Source: Synechococcus sp. CBW1107 | GTDB lineage: Bacteria; Cyanobacteriota; Cyanobacteriia; PCC-6307; Cyanobiaceae | NCBI RefSeq assembly: GCF_015841355.1 | Contig: NZ_CP064908.1 | Location: 620,001-684,000 of the forward strand | Direction: 5' to 3' | Length of the DNA stretch: 64,000 bases | Shown here: one piece after another, positions 1 through 11,790 of the stretch | Layout of the letters: the number at the start of each line of letters is the position of its first letter | How positions within the stretch are numbered: the first letter of the stretch is position 1 | Position numbers and translations under genes: made by a program | The notes under the pieces: generated by a model | Told to the model about the DNA's origin: nothing | What the model saw: only the letters and a program-made list of their open reading frames with translations | The model's database searches: none

Positions 1-557
1 TCGTCGGTGACACTCCAACCCTCGGCCGCTGCCGTGGCATGGCCGCGGCGCAGCTGGGCCAGAGGGAAGCCCTGCGGAGTCTGGGCCGCCCAGAGCACCT
101 GGCGGTCGGGGGTGTCCTCGATGGTGCCGTCGGCCGCCACCCGCTTGATCGTGTCCGACACCGGCACCGCGGCGATCACGGCCTCCCCCCGGGCGGCCGC
201 GGCGGCGCAGCGGCTGATCAGATCCGGCTCCACGAGGCAGCGGGCTCCGTCGTGGATGAGAAGCGCTTCAGCCTCCGGCGGCAGGGCCGCCAGGCCGAGG
301 CGCACCGACTCCTGGCGGGTGTCACCGCCCAGGATCCAGTGCACGGGACGATCGGGCGCCGCGGCGGCCACCAGGGCCTCCACCTCCGCCTGATCCCGGC
401 TCTGGCCCACCACCCCGATCCAGCTGATCTCCGGCGTGGCGAGGGCCGCCTCCAGGGTCCAGGCCAGGACAGGGCGCCCCGCCACAGGCAGCAGCAGCTT
501 GTTCCGCTCGGCACCCATCCGGCGGCCACTGCCGGCGGCGGCAATCAGCAAATGCAC
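1..557 (-). CDS. ispD: 2-C-methyl-D-erythritol 4-phosphate cytidylyltransferase (partial)
   Basis: These are the N-terminal 185 residues of the enzyme that joins CTP and MEP to make CDP-ME in the MEP route to isoprenoids, which feeds carotenoids, phytol and quinone tails. The nucleotide-binding motif [10 protein letters not shown] is at residues 6-15, followed by E-R-N-K. H-D-G-A-R is at about 102 and Q-T-P-Q-G-F at about 158. The start is GTG at 557, placed so the motif has its usual distance from the N-terminus. The gene runs off the left edge, so the last part (roughly 40 residues by family length) is not seen. It is divergent from the glycosyltransferase that starts at 636. Confidence 0.93.
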   Translation of the reverse strand, partial: MHLLIAAAGSGRRMGAERNKLLLPVAGRPVLAWTLEAALATPEISWIGVVGQSRDQAEVEALVAAAAPDRPVHWILGGDTRQESVRLGLAALPPEAEALLIHDGARCLVEPDLISRCAAAAARGEAVIAAVPVSDTIKRVAADGTIEDTPDRQVLWAAQTPQGFPLAQLRRGHATAAAEGWSVTD

Positions 558-635
558 AAGGGACTCCCTCGCAGCGGACAAACCTGACCAGATTCATACA
601 ATCAGGCCGCCCGCCGCCTTCCAGCCACCGCTCCG

Positions 636-1484
636 ATGCGTGTTCTTGTACTGATCCCGGGCGGCATGGCAACTCAGCTGCAGGCCGTTCCGGCGGTGGC
701 CGCCGTCGCCAGCCATCTCCATGCCCAGATTCAGGTGGCCTGCCCCCCCGGGGTGGCCGCGGCCTGGAGGCTGGTGCCGGCGGTGGAGAAAGTTCTCGGC
801 TATGGCTTCGATCAGGGGGTGAGCCTGGCCGACTGGGCCAACCTGCTGGGGGGCGTTCGCGAACCCGATTTCCAGGTCTGCCTGAACCTGGGCAGTGGCT
901 GGCCGATCGATCTGATGCTGTCCCTCGGCCACATCCCCACCCGGATCGCGACCGGGGGCTTCTCCGCCACCAGCACCGTCAGCCGCCAGCCGGGTTGGCC
1001 CAACCAGACCCTCGAGGCCTGGCTGCGCCCGATCGGCGTGCCCCTCGATGCGGCCGGCTTCCGTCTCAGCCTGCCCAAATCCGCGTTGGAGAAGGCGCTG
1101 GCCGCTGCACCGGCAGGTGATGGCCCCCTGCTTCTGCTGGCCCCTGACCCCCAGCCCACCGCGGCGGAACCTGACTGGCCGGCCCAGCGCTGGCAGGAGC
1201 TGCCGGAGGCGATCCGGGCCCGCCTGCCCCAGCTGCGCGTGCAGCAGGCCCGCGGTGATGGCAGCCCTCTGGAGCGAGCCGCCCAGGTGGCCGCCGCCGA
1301 CGTGGTGCTCAGCCGCGATCCGATCACGACCGAACTGGCCCTCCTGACCGGCACTCCCCTGGTGGCCCTGGGTCGCAGTGGCGACAGCCTGCCCTCCCGC
1401 CCTGGTGTACAAGGACTCGGTGAGGCAACGTCCCTGCACGAGCTCGATGTTGCTGACGTCCTGCAGGCCCTTGGACTGGGCTGA
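636..1484 (+). CDS. Glycosyltransferase family 9 (heptosyltransferase-like)
   Basis: This 282-residue protein resembles ADP-heptose:LPS heptosyltransferases of family GT9, cytosolic enzymes that add a sugar to a surface glycan. The N-terminus (V-L-V-L-I-P-G-G, then A-V-P-A-V-A-A-V) is the typical first Rossmann strand and helix. A second nucleotide-binding half starts near residue 160 with L-L-L-L-A-P-D. The C-terminal stretch D-V-V-L-S-R-D-P-I-T-T-E-L-A corresponds to the donor-site region of the family. It is shorter than the usual ~350 residues, so the substrate cannot be named. It has its own divergent promoter region with ispD, and the channel gene follows after 29 bases. Confidence 0.75.
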   Translation: MRVLVLIPGGMATQLQAVPAVAAVASHLHAQIQVACPPGVAAAWRLVPAVEKVLGYGFDQGVSLADWANLLGGVREPDFQVCLNLGSGWPIDLMLSLGHIPTRIATGGFSATSTVSRQPGWPNQTLEAWLRPIGVPLDAAGFRLSLPKSALEKALAAAPAGDGPLLLLAPDPQPTAAEPDWPAQRWQELPEAIRARLPQLRVQQARGDGSPLERAAQVAAADVVLSRDPITTELALLTGTPLVALGRSGDSLPSRPGVQGLGEATSLHELDVADVLQALGLG

Positions 1485-1513
1485 GCGTCCCCTCTTCAAC
1501 CCCGGCGCCTCGG

Positions 1514-3465
<1,952 letters not shown>

Positions 3466-3472
3466 GGCCCGA

Positions 3473-5591
<2,119 letters not shown>

Positions 5592-5613
5592 TCCCTCCCC
5601 TCGGGCCGCTCCG

Positions 5614-6321
5614 TCAGAGGTCGGCGGCCATCCGCCCCACGTAGGCGGCCACCTGGAGATCCACCCCCGTGATGGCTGTGCCAACGACCACAGCGTCCGC
5701 TCCCTCCTCCAGAGCTCTGACCGCCTGATCTGCGCTGGACACTCCCCCTTCGCAGATCAGGGCGGCGTCTGGAGGCAACTGCTGGCGCAACAGCGGCAGC
5801 AACTCCCAGGCCGGGGGACGCCGATCGGCTGTGGCCTCGGTGTACCCGAACAGGGTGGTGCCCACCCACTGACAGCCGAGAGCCGACGCCCGCAGCCCGT
5901 TCTCGAGGCTGTCGACATCAGCCATCAGCGGGGCCCCGAGATCACGCTGAGCCCGCTTGATCAGACTGGCCAGATCCTCCCCGCCCGGGCGGGCCCTGGA
6001 GGTGGCATCGATCGCCACGATGTCGGCCCCTGCCGCCCACACAGCGCGCACCTCCTCCCAGCCCGGTGTGATGTACACGGAGCTGTCGGGGTAGACCCGC
6101 TTCCAGAGGCCAACGATGAGGGCCCCGGGGCAGCGCCGCCGCACAGCCCCGATGTGCTCGGGGCTCTCGAGGCGAACCCCGACCGCACCCTGGGCCAGGC
6201 TGGCCTCCGCCATGGCGGCGATTACCGAGGGATCACGCATCGGCGACCCCTGGGGAGCCTGGACCGAGACGATCAGACGGCCCTGCAGGGCTCCTCGAAC
6301 CAGGCGCGAATCAACGACCAC
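5614..6321 (-). CDS. nanE: N-acylglucosamine-6-phosphate / N-acetylmannosamine-6-phosphate 2-epimerase
   Basis: This 235-residue TIM-barrel enzyme interconverts ManNAc-6-P and GlcNAc-6-P. Family features are V-S-V-Q-A-P at about 18, V-R-L-E-S near 49, G-L-W-K-R at about 71, the catalytic region A-I-D-A-T-S-R-A-R-P at about 103, L-M-A-D-V-D-S near 130, and the C-terminal phosphate site C-E-G-G-V and V-V-G-T-A-I-T. Length is normal for NanE. No other sialic acid or amino-sugar gene is nearby, so its role may be in aminosugar recycling rather than sialate catabolism. It converges on groL with 22 bases between stops and follows the proline-rich gene by about 6 bases. Confidence 0.88.
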   Translation of the reverse strand: MVVDSRLVRGALQGRLIVSVQAPQGSPMRDPSVIAAMAEASLAQGAVGVRLESPEHIGAVRRRCPGALIVGLWKRVYPDSSVYITPGWEEVRAVWAAGADIVAIDATSRARPGGEDLASLIKRAQRDLGAPLMADVDSLENGLRASALGCQWVGTTLFGYTEATADRRPPAWELLPLLRQQLPPDAALICEGGVSSADQAVRALEEGADAVVVGTAITGVDLQVAAYVGRMAADL

Positions 6322-6327
6322 AGACCC

Positions 6328-7608
6328 TCAGGAGGCCTGACGATGGTCGTCCTGCTCAAGCGAATCCGGAAGCCAGGAACGCAGCGAGTCGAGGGCGGGA
6401 TGGCTGGGTGCGGGTGATGGGGTCGCCGGCCGGTTCGTCCGAGCACCACGACCTGCGCTGCTGCCCGACTCGCCACGCCCCCGACGTGTCTGCCGGGAGG
6501 CCTGAGGCGGCTGCTGCAGCGCGAAGGGAGGTGGCGCGATCGGGCCGCGCGGAGCCGGCGGCTGGGCAGGGAAGGCATCCAGCAACGGCTCAGAAGGCGT
6601 GAAGGCCTGTGGACCAGCCTGATCGTCCCTCGGCCAAGGGGTCCCGTCTCTGGAAAAACCAGGCTCCATGGGACTGTGGGACTGGAGTGGGGATTCCTCC
6701 TGCTCGTTGCCGAAGGTGCTGGCCACCTCCTCGACGCAGTCCTTGAGCAGTCCGCGCAGGCGGGAGAAGGGATTGCGCCGTTGTCCGGACGGCTTCTCGG
6801 AAACCGTCTCCTCTGAAGCGGGATCAGCAGGACCAGCGATGGGCTCGGTTGGCGTCTCCGGCTGGAGTTGTGTCAGGGATTCAGGCTGGGATTGAGCCTC
6901 AAGAGGAGGGAAGGCCTCCAGTTGCAGCTCCGGGGGTGGGGCCATCACCGGCGGAACGATCGGGGGAGCCAGGGGCTTCTCCGCCAGCTCCGATTGCATC
7001 GCGAAAATGGCCTGCACGTTGAAGCTGGGCAGGGGTTCGAGATCAGGTATCGGACCGAACGCTTCCGCAAGGGGGGGCAGGGGCTCGGTGGCCGAAACGA
7101 CTGGCGGCTCGGGAGCTGCGGCTTCGATGCCGACGAGTTCAGAAGCAGCAGGTTCAACGGCAGCGACGTCCATGTCTTCAACCTGACCTGACTCTCCGTC
7201 GTCAACGGCTGCCGGAGGCTCCAGTTGAGGTTCAGCCTCCGGGGCCGGCTGAGCCTGCTGCTCGAGGGCTGAAGGGACCAGCCACTCGGCCGGCAGGGGG
7301 AGAGTGTCCTCGGGCGCGGGAGCGGTGAGCAACGGCTCCGTGGCAACGGAGATCGTGGCCGCCCCCGCAGGCTGGGAACCAGAACGAGCCTCGTTGGCAA
7401 CGGCCTCCGGGGTAGGACGCAGCAATTGTTCGCGCCACCACAGGCGGGCGGTCTCATCGAGAGCCTGGCCCTGGATCAGGCTCTCCAGCGCTTCGACCCC
7501 ATGGCGGTGGGCCCAGCGCAGGGAGTGGGCGGCGAGCAGGGCTCCATCCCGCTGCTCCAGTGCCTTGAGCAGATGCTGCGGCGAGAGCCTCGAGCTGCCA
7601 TGGGACAT
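6328..7608 (-). CDS. Proline/glutamate-rich protein of unknown function
   Basis: I recognise no family here. With the ATG at 7608 it has 426 residues; the frame opens at a TTG at 7656 that overlaps the permease stop (TTGA), and a GTG at 7644 is also possible. Residues 1-70 look folded and helical (H-L-L-K-A-L-E-Q-R, W-W-R-E-Q-L-L). About 70-270 is a disordered Pro/Glu/Ala linker. A short conserved-looking segment near 280-305 (R-R-N-P-F-S-R-L-R-G-L-L-K-D-C-V-E-E-V-A) could be an amphipathic helix. The rest is Pro/Arg-rich, and the tail resumes order (L-D-S-L-R-S-W-L-P-D-S-L). It has no signal peptide or TM segment, so it is likely cytosolic. It lies directly after the ABC permease on the same strand. 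Confidence 0.7.
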   Translation of the reverse strand: MSHGSSRLSPQHLLKALEQRDGALLAAHSLRWAHRHGVEALESLIQGQALDETARLWWREQLLRPTPEAVANEARSGSQPAGAATISVATEPLLTAPAPEDTLPLPAEWLVPSALEQQAQPAPEAEPQLEPPAAVDDGESGQVEDMDVAAVEPAASELVGIEAAAPEPPVVSATEPLPPLAEAFGPIPDLEPLPSFNVQAIFAMQSELAEKPLAPPIVPPVMAPPPELQLEAFPPLEAQSQPESLTQLQPETPTEPIAGPADPASEETVSEKPSGQRRNPFSRLRGLLKDCVEEVASTFGNEQEESPLQSHSPMEPGFSRDGTPWPRDDQAGPQAFTPSEPLLDAFPAQPPAPRGPIAPPPFALQQPPQASRQTRRGRGESGSSAGRGARTNRPATPSPAPSHPALDSLRSWLPDSLEQDDHRQAS

Positions 7609-7652
7609 CGGGTCAGCAGCAAGGGGGGGATGGGTGGTGGACACGGGGGGAC

Positions 7653-8525
7653 TCAACTGAGTTTGCGATCCAACAGAGGCCGGATCAGGAGAAAGAGGCC
7701 GAGGGCGAGGGCGGCGAGCAGTCCGAGGCAGGTGAGGCCGGTGAGATCCCCGTAAGGAGCTTCCAGCACAACAGCCTGAAGGGAGAAGCTGCCGGCGTAG
7801 GCAGCGCGGATGGGTTCTATGGCGAAGGTAAGTGGATTCAGGGCCGCAAGCCAGCCCAGCCAGGTGGGCATGAAGGAAATCGGTGCCAGCGCGGTACTGG
7901 CGAACAGCAGGGGAAGGTTGGCCACGAAGATCACCGCGATCAACTCGATGTGCCCCGGCAAGGCGAAGGCCAGCCCCAGGCTGAGGGCGGTCACGGCGAA
8001 CACCAGCAGCAGCAGGGTCACCAGCACCAGCAGCAGACCGGCACCTCCCGGCCAGCCGTAACCCAGCAGGGCCGCCGTGACCATGATCGCCAGGCTCTGG
8101 ATCAGGCTGAGGGTGGTGATGTAGAGCACCGAGGCCAGCACGATCGAGCTGCGGGAGCGCAGGGGAGCCACCAGCAGCCGGTTGAGGAATCCGAATTCCC
8201 GATCGAACATCACCGGCAGGCCGGCGTTGAGGGCCGCACTGAAGGCGGTGAAGACGATCACCCCCGCCCCCAGGAAGCGTCCATAGCTCATGCCATCCGG
8301 CAACAGGCCCTCCGGCGCCTTGGCGAACAGCGCCCCGAACAGCACCAGCCAGATCAGTGGCTGAAGCACACCGGCCACCAGTGTGGAGGGGCGCCGGGCC
8401 AGCTGCAGGAACAGCCGGTGGGTGAGTGCCAGGGTCTCCTGGCTGAGGTCGGCGAAGGCGGAACGCCGGGCCGGAACCTGATCGGGCGGTGCGGCGTTGA
8501 GCGTCAGGGGCGAGGCGCTGGTCAT
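7653..8525 (-). CDS. ABC-2 type transporter permease
   Basis: This 290-residue inner-membrane permease has about six predicted TM segments (roughly 48-66, 88-108, 131-153, 163-186, 194-214, 258-283). The family signature region near 110-125 reads M-F-D-R-E-F-G-F-L-N-R-L-L-V-A-P, the cytosolic coupling helix of ABC-2 (NodJ/DrrB-type) permeases. It pairs with the ATPase encoded 60 bases upstream. Together they make a half-exporter set whose substrate is unknown; the location beside ctaA/ctaB gives no direct clue to it. The stop overlaps the first possible start of the next gene. Confidence 0.9.
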   Translation of the reverse strand: MTSASPLTLNAAPPDQVPARRSAFADLSQETLALTHRLFLQLARRPSTLVAGVLQPLIWLVLFGALFAKAPEGLLPDGMSYGRFLGAGVIVFTAFSAALNAGLPVMFDREFGFLNRLLVAPLRSRSSIVLASVLYITTLSLIQSLAIMVTAALLGYGWPGGAGLLLVLVTLLLLVFAVTALSLGLAFALPGHIELIAVIFVANLPLLFASTALAPISFMPTWLGWLAALNPLTFAIEPIRAAYAGSFSLQAVVLEAPYGDLTGLTCLGLLAALALGLFLLIRPLLDRKLS

Positions 8526-8585
8526 GGCCGGGGGACGGGAGTAGCGGGCGGGCGGAGGATCGGGCGGGACATCACGACAGGGGAA

Positions 8586-9593
8586 TCAGCGCATGGCCTG
8601 TTTGCGCTCGGCCTTGGGATCACGGCTGCCGACCACCTCCAGTTCGGCATCCATCAACGTACGGCCGGTGGCCTGGAGGTAGACGTCGTCGAGGCTGGGG
8701 CGGCTCTGGGAGAGGGAAAACACCGGCAGCTGAGCCTCGCTCAGTTGATGGCGCAGCTGATCGATCACGGCCTCCCCATCCACCACCAGGTTGAGGGAAT
8801 GGCCCTGGGCACGGTTCACCACCACCTGGCGCACACCTGGGCAGCCCTGGAGCACCTGCTGCACCCGGGCCGACTCCGACTCATCACTGAATTCGCGCAC
8901 CCTCAGGGTGACGCGATCACCGCCAAGGGCGCGTTTGAGCTCGCCGGGGCTTCCCTCGGCGATCATACGGCCCCCGTCGAGGATCGCCAGCCTGTCGGCG
9001 AGAGCATCGATCTCCTCCAGATAATGGCTGCTGAGCAGGACCGTGGTGCCGGCGTCGCGCAGCTGCCTCAGCACCTGCCAGATCACGGCGCGGCTTTCGA
9101 TGTCGAGCCCCACGGTGGGTTCGTCCAGCACCAGCACCGAGGGCTGATGCAGCAGGCCGCTGGCGAGATCGAGGCGGCGACGCATGCCTCCGGAATAGGT
9201 GCCGCAGCGACGGTCGATCCATCCACCCATGCCCAGAAGCTGGATCAGTTCCTCGATCCGCTGGCGCAGGTGGGTCGGCGCCAGGTGATAGAGGGCACCC
9301 TGGAGGCGCAGCAACTCCCGGCCGGTGAGAATCTTGTCAATGGCCACGTCCTGGGCCACGTAGCCCAGGCGCTCCCGCACCTGGCGGGGCTGCTGCAGAG
9401 CATCGAGCCCAGCCACGCGAACGGCACCGGAATCCGGAGCCAGCAGGGTGCAGAGGATGCGCAGAGCCGTGGTCTTGCCGGCCCCGTTGGGTCCGAGCAG
9501 GCCATAGAGGCTGCCGGCCGGAACACGCAGGCTGAGGCCGTCGAGGGCGATGACAGACCCGTAGGTCTTGCTGATCTGATCCAGCTGGATCAT
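8586..9593 (-). CDS. ABC transporter ATP-binding protein (DrrA/CcmA-like)
   Basis: This 335-residue ATPase energises the adjacent ABC-2 permease. Walker A G-P-N-G-A-G-K-T is at 34-41, the Q-loop at Y-V-A-Q-D, the signature Y-S-G-G-M-R-R-R, Walker B V-L-V-L-D-E-P-T, and the H-loop S-S-H-Y-L-E-E. About 100 residues follow the core and end in the D-D-V-Y-L-Q-A-T-G-R-T motif typical of DrrA-type exporters. The start is ATG 9593 (M-I-Q-L-D-Q); the open frame extends upstream to 9806, but that part overlaps ctaB and does not look like an ABC protein. It follows ctaB on the same strand with a 52-base gap. Confidence 0.92.
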   Translation of the reverse strand: MIQLDQISKTYGSVIALDGLSLRVPAGSLYGLLGPNGAGKTTALRILCTLLAPDSGAVRVAGLDALQQPRQVRERLGYVAQDVAIDKILTGRELLRLQGALYHLAPTHLRQRIEELIQLLGMGGWIDRRCGTYSGGMRRRLDLASGLLHQPSVLVLDEPTVGLDIESRAVIWQVLRQLRDAGTTVLLSSHYLEEIDALADRLAILDGGRMIAEGSPGELKRALGGDRVTLRVREFSDESESARVQQVLQGCPGVRQVVVNRAQGHSLNLVVDGEAVIDQLRHQLSEAQLPVFSLSQSRPSLDDVYLQATGRTLMDAELEVVGSRDPKAERKQAMR

Positions 9594-9645
9594 GGCTTCT
9601 GGCTGCGCTGCTGACACTCCGGCCCGGCCAATGGAAGCGTGCAAT

Positions 9646-10644
9646 CTAGAAAGCGGGGGAGGGGAGATTGAGCGCAGCCAGCAATTCGCCGGTCTGAAGG
9701 CTGAAGATCTCGGCGCCGGGAAGCCTGGCCAGCAGCAGCAGCAGGCAGATGCCGAAGAGATAGAGGATCGACCAGCGGAACAGCCCCCGGGCCGGAGCCA
9801 CCTCATCGGGAGCGAGACCCAGGGTGTGGGCCATCTGCAGAAGCCGGGCGTTGAAGGGAATCACGAGAAGGCCGTAGAGCCAGCCGCCGGTGGGCAGTGC
9901 CAGCACCCCCAGCAGGCTCACCAGCACGGTGGCACGGGCGTAGTGGCCGATCGCCTCGGCGGTCACCTCGGTTCCTTTGACCACAGGCAGCATCGGAATA
10001 CCGACCGAGCGGTAGTCCTCCTTGAGCAGCAGGGCCAGAGCCCAGAAATGGGCGGGAGTCCAGAGCATCACCAGGCCGAACAGCCACCAGCCGCCCAGGC
10101 CCACATGGCCCGTGGCCGCGGCGGCACCCACCAGGGGAGGGATCGCTCCGGCCACGCCCCCGATGACGATGTTCTGGGTGGTGCGGGGCTTGAGCAGGGC
10201 TGTGTAGAGCAACACGTAGCTGCAGAGGCCCAGCAGGGAAAGCGCGGCAGCGAGGCAGTTCACACCGCTCACCAGCAGCAGGGCAGCCGCGCAGGTGAGC
10301 GAGACCGCCACAGCGAAGGCGTTGCCGGCCGACAACCGACCTGAGGGAAGGGCGCGGCCGCTGGTGCGCACCATGCGCCCATCGAGCTCCTGCTCCCAGA
10401 GGCAGTTGAGCACTCCGGCGGCCGCGGAGGCCAGGGCTCCACCGCCGAGGGTGCAGGCCAGGCGAGGCGCCGTCATCGGCCAGCCTTCGGAGAGGGCCAT
10501 ACCCCCGAGGGTGGTGGCCAGAAGCAGGGGAATGAGCCTGGGTTTGGCGATTTCAAGCCAGGGGGGCAGCCTCACCTTGGAGCGGGAAGGAACCACCTGG
10601 TCGCGGCTGCTGAGCTGAGGGCTGAGGCTGGTGGCGCTAACCAT
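9646..10644 (-). CDS. ctaB: Protoheme IX farnesyltransferase (heme O synthase)
   Basis: This 332-residue UbiA-family integral membrane enzyme farnesylates heme b to heme O, the first step to heme A. It has about nine TM segments. The prenyl-diphosphate motif reads N-C-L-W-E-Q-E-L-D near residue 85, so the first Asp of the usual N-x3-D-x3-D is Glu here. The second motif region [15 protein letters not shown] is intact. The ATG at 10644 overlaps the 3' end of ctaA by 8 bases, indicating one transcript. Its product is the substrate of CtaA, and heme A goes to the CtaD encoded divergently. Confidence 0.94.
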   Translation of the reverse strand: MVSATSLSPQLSSRDQVVPSRSKVRLPPWLEIAKPRLIPLLLATTLGGMALSEGWPMTAPRLACTLGGGALASAAAGVLNCLWEQELDGRMVRTSGRALPSGRLSAGNAFAVAVSLTCAAALLLVSGVNCLAAALSLLGLCSYVLLYTALLKPRTTQNIVIGGVAGAIPPLVGAAAATGHVGLGGWWLFGLVMLWTPAHFWALALLLKEDYRSVGIPMLPVVKGTEVTAEAIGHYARATVLVSLLGVLALPTGGWLYGLLVIPFNARLLQMAHTLGLAPDEVAPARGLFRWSILYLFGICLLLLLARLPGAEIFSLQTGELLAALNLPSPAF

Positions 10645-11599
10645 GGCAGGACTCGAGGCGGGGGGTCTGGGGCTGGACGACGGCGATCGCTGCGGAAACG
10701 GGGATCGGCCGATGGCGCATGGCCAGGGCACTCAGCACGGCCACCAGAAGGGCCGCCGTGAGCTGATGGGCCACGGTGACCAGGGGCACCGCGAGGGAGA
10801 GGCGCAGGGTGAGCACGCCGAGGGCGATCTGCAGGGCCACCAACAGCAGAGCCCCGAGGGCATAGGGACCTTGACGGCCCCATGTCTCACGCACCAGGAG
10901 ATGGGCAGCCGCCAGCACCACGACCGCCGCGGCCACGGGCGCGGCCAGCTGACGATGCAAGGCCAGCCAGCTGCAGGCCACCCCCGACGTCAGACAGCGT
11001 CCCGAGGCCCACTGGGTGGCCATCAGGGCACCGCTCACCGCCTGGACGAGCACCGCCAGGGCGGCGACGGCGCTGGCCAGCCACCAGCCGTGGCGCCGCA
11101 GCCCCGTCAGAGGAGAAACAGCCGGAGGGGATGTGGTGGTGATCGGCTGTCGTTCGGGTTCGACCAGCCCTTGGTGGATGGCGCTCACCAGGGCCACCAG
11201 CACCAGGGCGGTGAAGAGGTGGGCCGTGACCACGTCGAACCGGAGCAGCTGGGTGACCGTCAGGGCACCGAGCAACCCCTGAACGGCGACCAGGACAAGG
11301 GCGGCGGCGCTGGCAGCGATCAGCCAGAGCGGACGGCGGCCGGGGGGGCGCCGGAGCACCGCCAGCTGAAGGGCCAGCAGCGCCAGACCGACGAGGAAGG
11401 CATCCAGCCGGTGGAACCACTCCAGAAACACCTGGAGATTCATCTGTCGACCCGGCAGAAAGGTGCCGTAGCAGAGGGGCCAGTCGGGGCAGGCCAGCCC
11501 GGCTTCCATGACCCTGGTGGCGCCGCCGATGCCCACCAGCGCGATCAGGGCCACCACCAGATGGGAGGTCAGGAGAGTGGTGAGGCGGGCGGATTGCAT
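10637..11599 (-). CDS. ctaA: Heme A synthase (COX15/CtaA)
   Basis: This 320-residue, eight-TM enzyme oxidises the methyl group of heme O to the formyl of heme A. The four heme-ligand or conserved histidines lie in E-W-F-H-R-L-D (about 62), T-A-H-L-F-T (about 126), A-L-H-R-Q-L-A (about 217) and T-V-A-H-Q-L-T (about 278). Two Cys pairs in the outer loops ([11 protein letters not shown] and R-C-L-T-S-G-V-A-C) are typical of the Cys-containing subgroup. Start ATG is at 11599. It heads the minus-strand string ctaA-ctaB-ABC and faces ctaC across a 191-base divergent region. Confidence 0.94.
   Translation of the reverse strand: MQSARLTTLLTSHLVVALIALVGIGGATRVMEAGLACPDWPLCYGTFLPGRQMNLQVFLEWFHRLDAFLVGLALLALQLAVLRRPPGRRPLWLIAASAAALVLVAVQGLLGALTVTQLLRFDVVTAHLFTALVLVALVSAIHQGLVEPERQPITTTSPPAVSPLTGLRRHGWWLASAVAALAVLVQAVSGALMATQWASGRCLTSGVACSWLALHRQLAAPVAAAVVVLAAAHLLVRETWGRQGPYALGALLLVALQIALGVLTLRLSLAVPLVTVAHQLTAALLVAVLSALAMRHRPIPVSAAIAVVQPQTPRLESCHG
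10683..10690. repeat. HIP1 octamer GCGATCGC (example; others listed)
   Basis: The palindrome GCGATCGC, highly iterated in many cyanobacterial genomes, occurs here and also at 42103-42110, 49147-49154 and 49288-49295 among others, all inside genes. It supports a cyanobacterial origin. In such a GC-rich genome some copies are expected by chance, so a count against a shuffled sequence would be needed to claim enrichment. Confidence 0.6.
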
Positions 11600-11790
11600 G
11601 GGGGAAAGCTAGCGATCACGGTCGGTGTTGCTGTTCGGTTGTGGGGAAGCACGCACGTGTCCGGGCAGGGCCCATCCGCAACGACTCGCCATCATGTGCT
11701 GAGTTCCGCACAGGCTTTCGCAGCACACCGAGAGCTTGCGGGCGACTGCGAGCGCTGTGCCGGCGATCCCCATATGGTGGAGAGAGCTTT
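11600..11790. other. Divergent promoter region between ctaA and ctaC
   Basis: These 191 bases separate heme A synthesis (leftward) from the oxidase subunits that use heme A (rightward), so both transcripts should start here and could be co-regulated. The only element I can point to is GGAG at 11779-11782, a Shine-Dalgarno eight bases before the GTG of ctaC. I see no convincing -35/-10 pair or operator palindrome. Open frames crossing this region (for example from 11641) lack family similarity before codon 51. Confidence 0.5.
11779..11782 (+). promoter_or_regulatory. Shine-Dalgarno GGAG deciding the ctaC start
   Basis: GGAG lies eight bases before GTG 11791. It supports that GTG over the distant upstream ATG at 11641, and the protein from 11791 begins with the TM segment expected for a CtaC N-terminus. 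A second GTG at 11800 is a less well spaced alternative. Confidence 0.5.

Noticed and set aside
7950-9614. 554-codon frame opposite the ABC transporter genes
   Set aside because: It spans two unrelated genes antisense, with Gln/Gly/His-rich low-complexity sequence. No supporting evidence.
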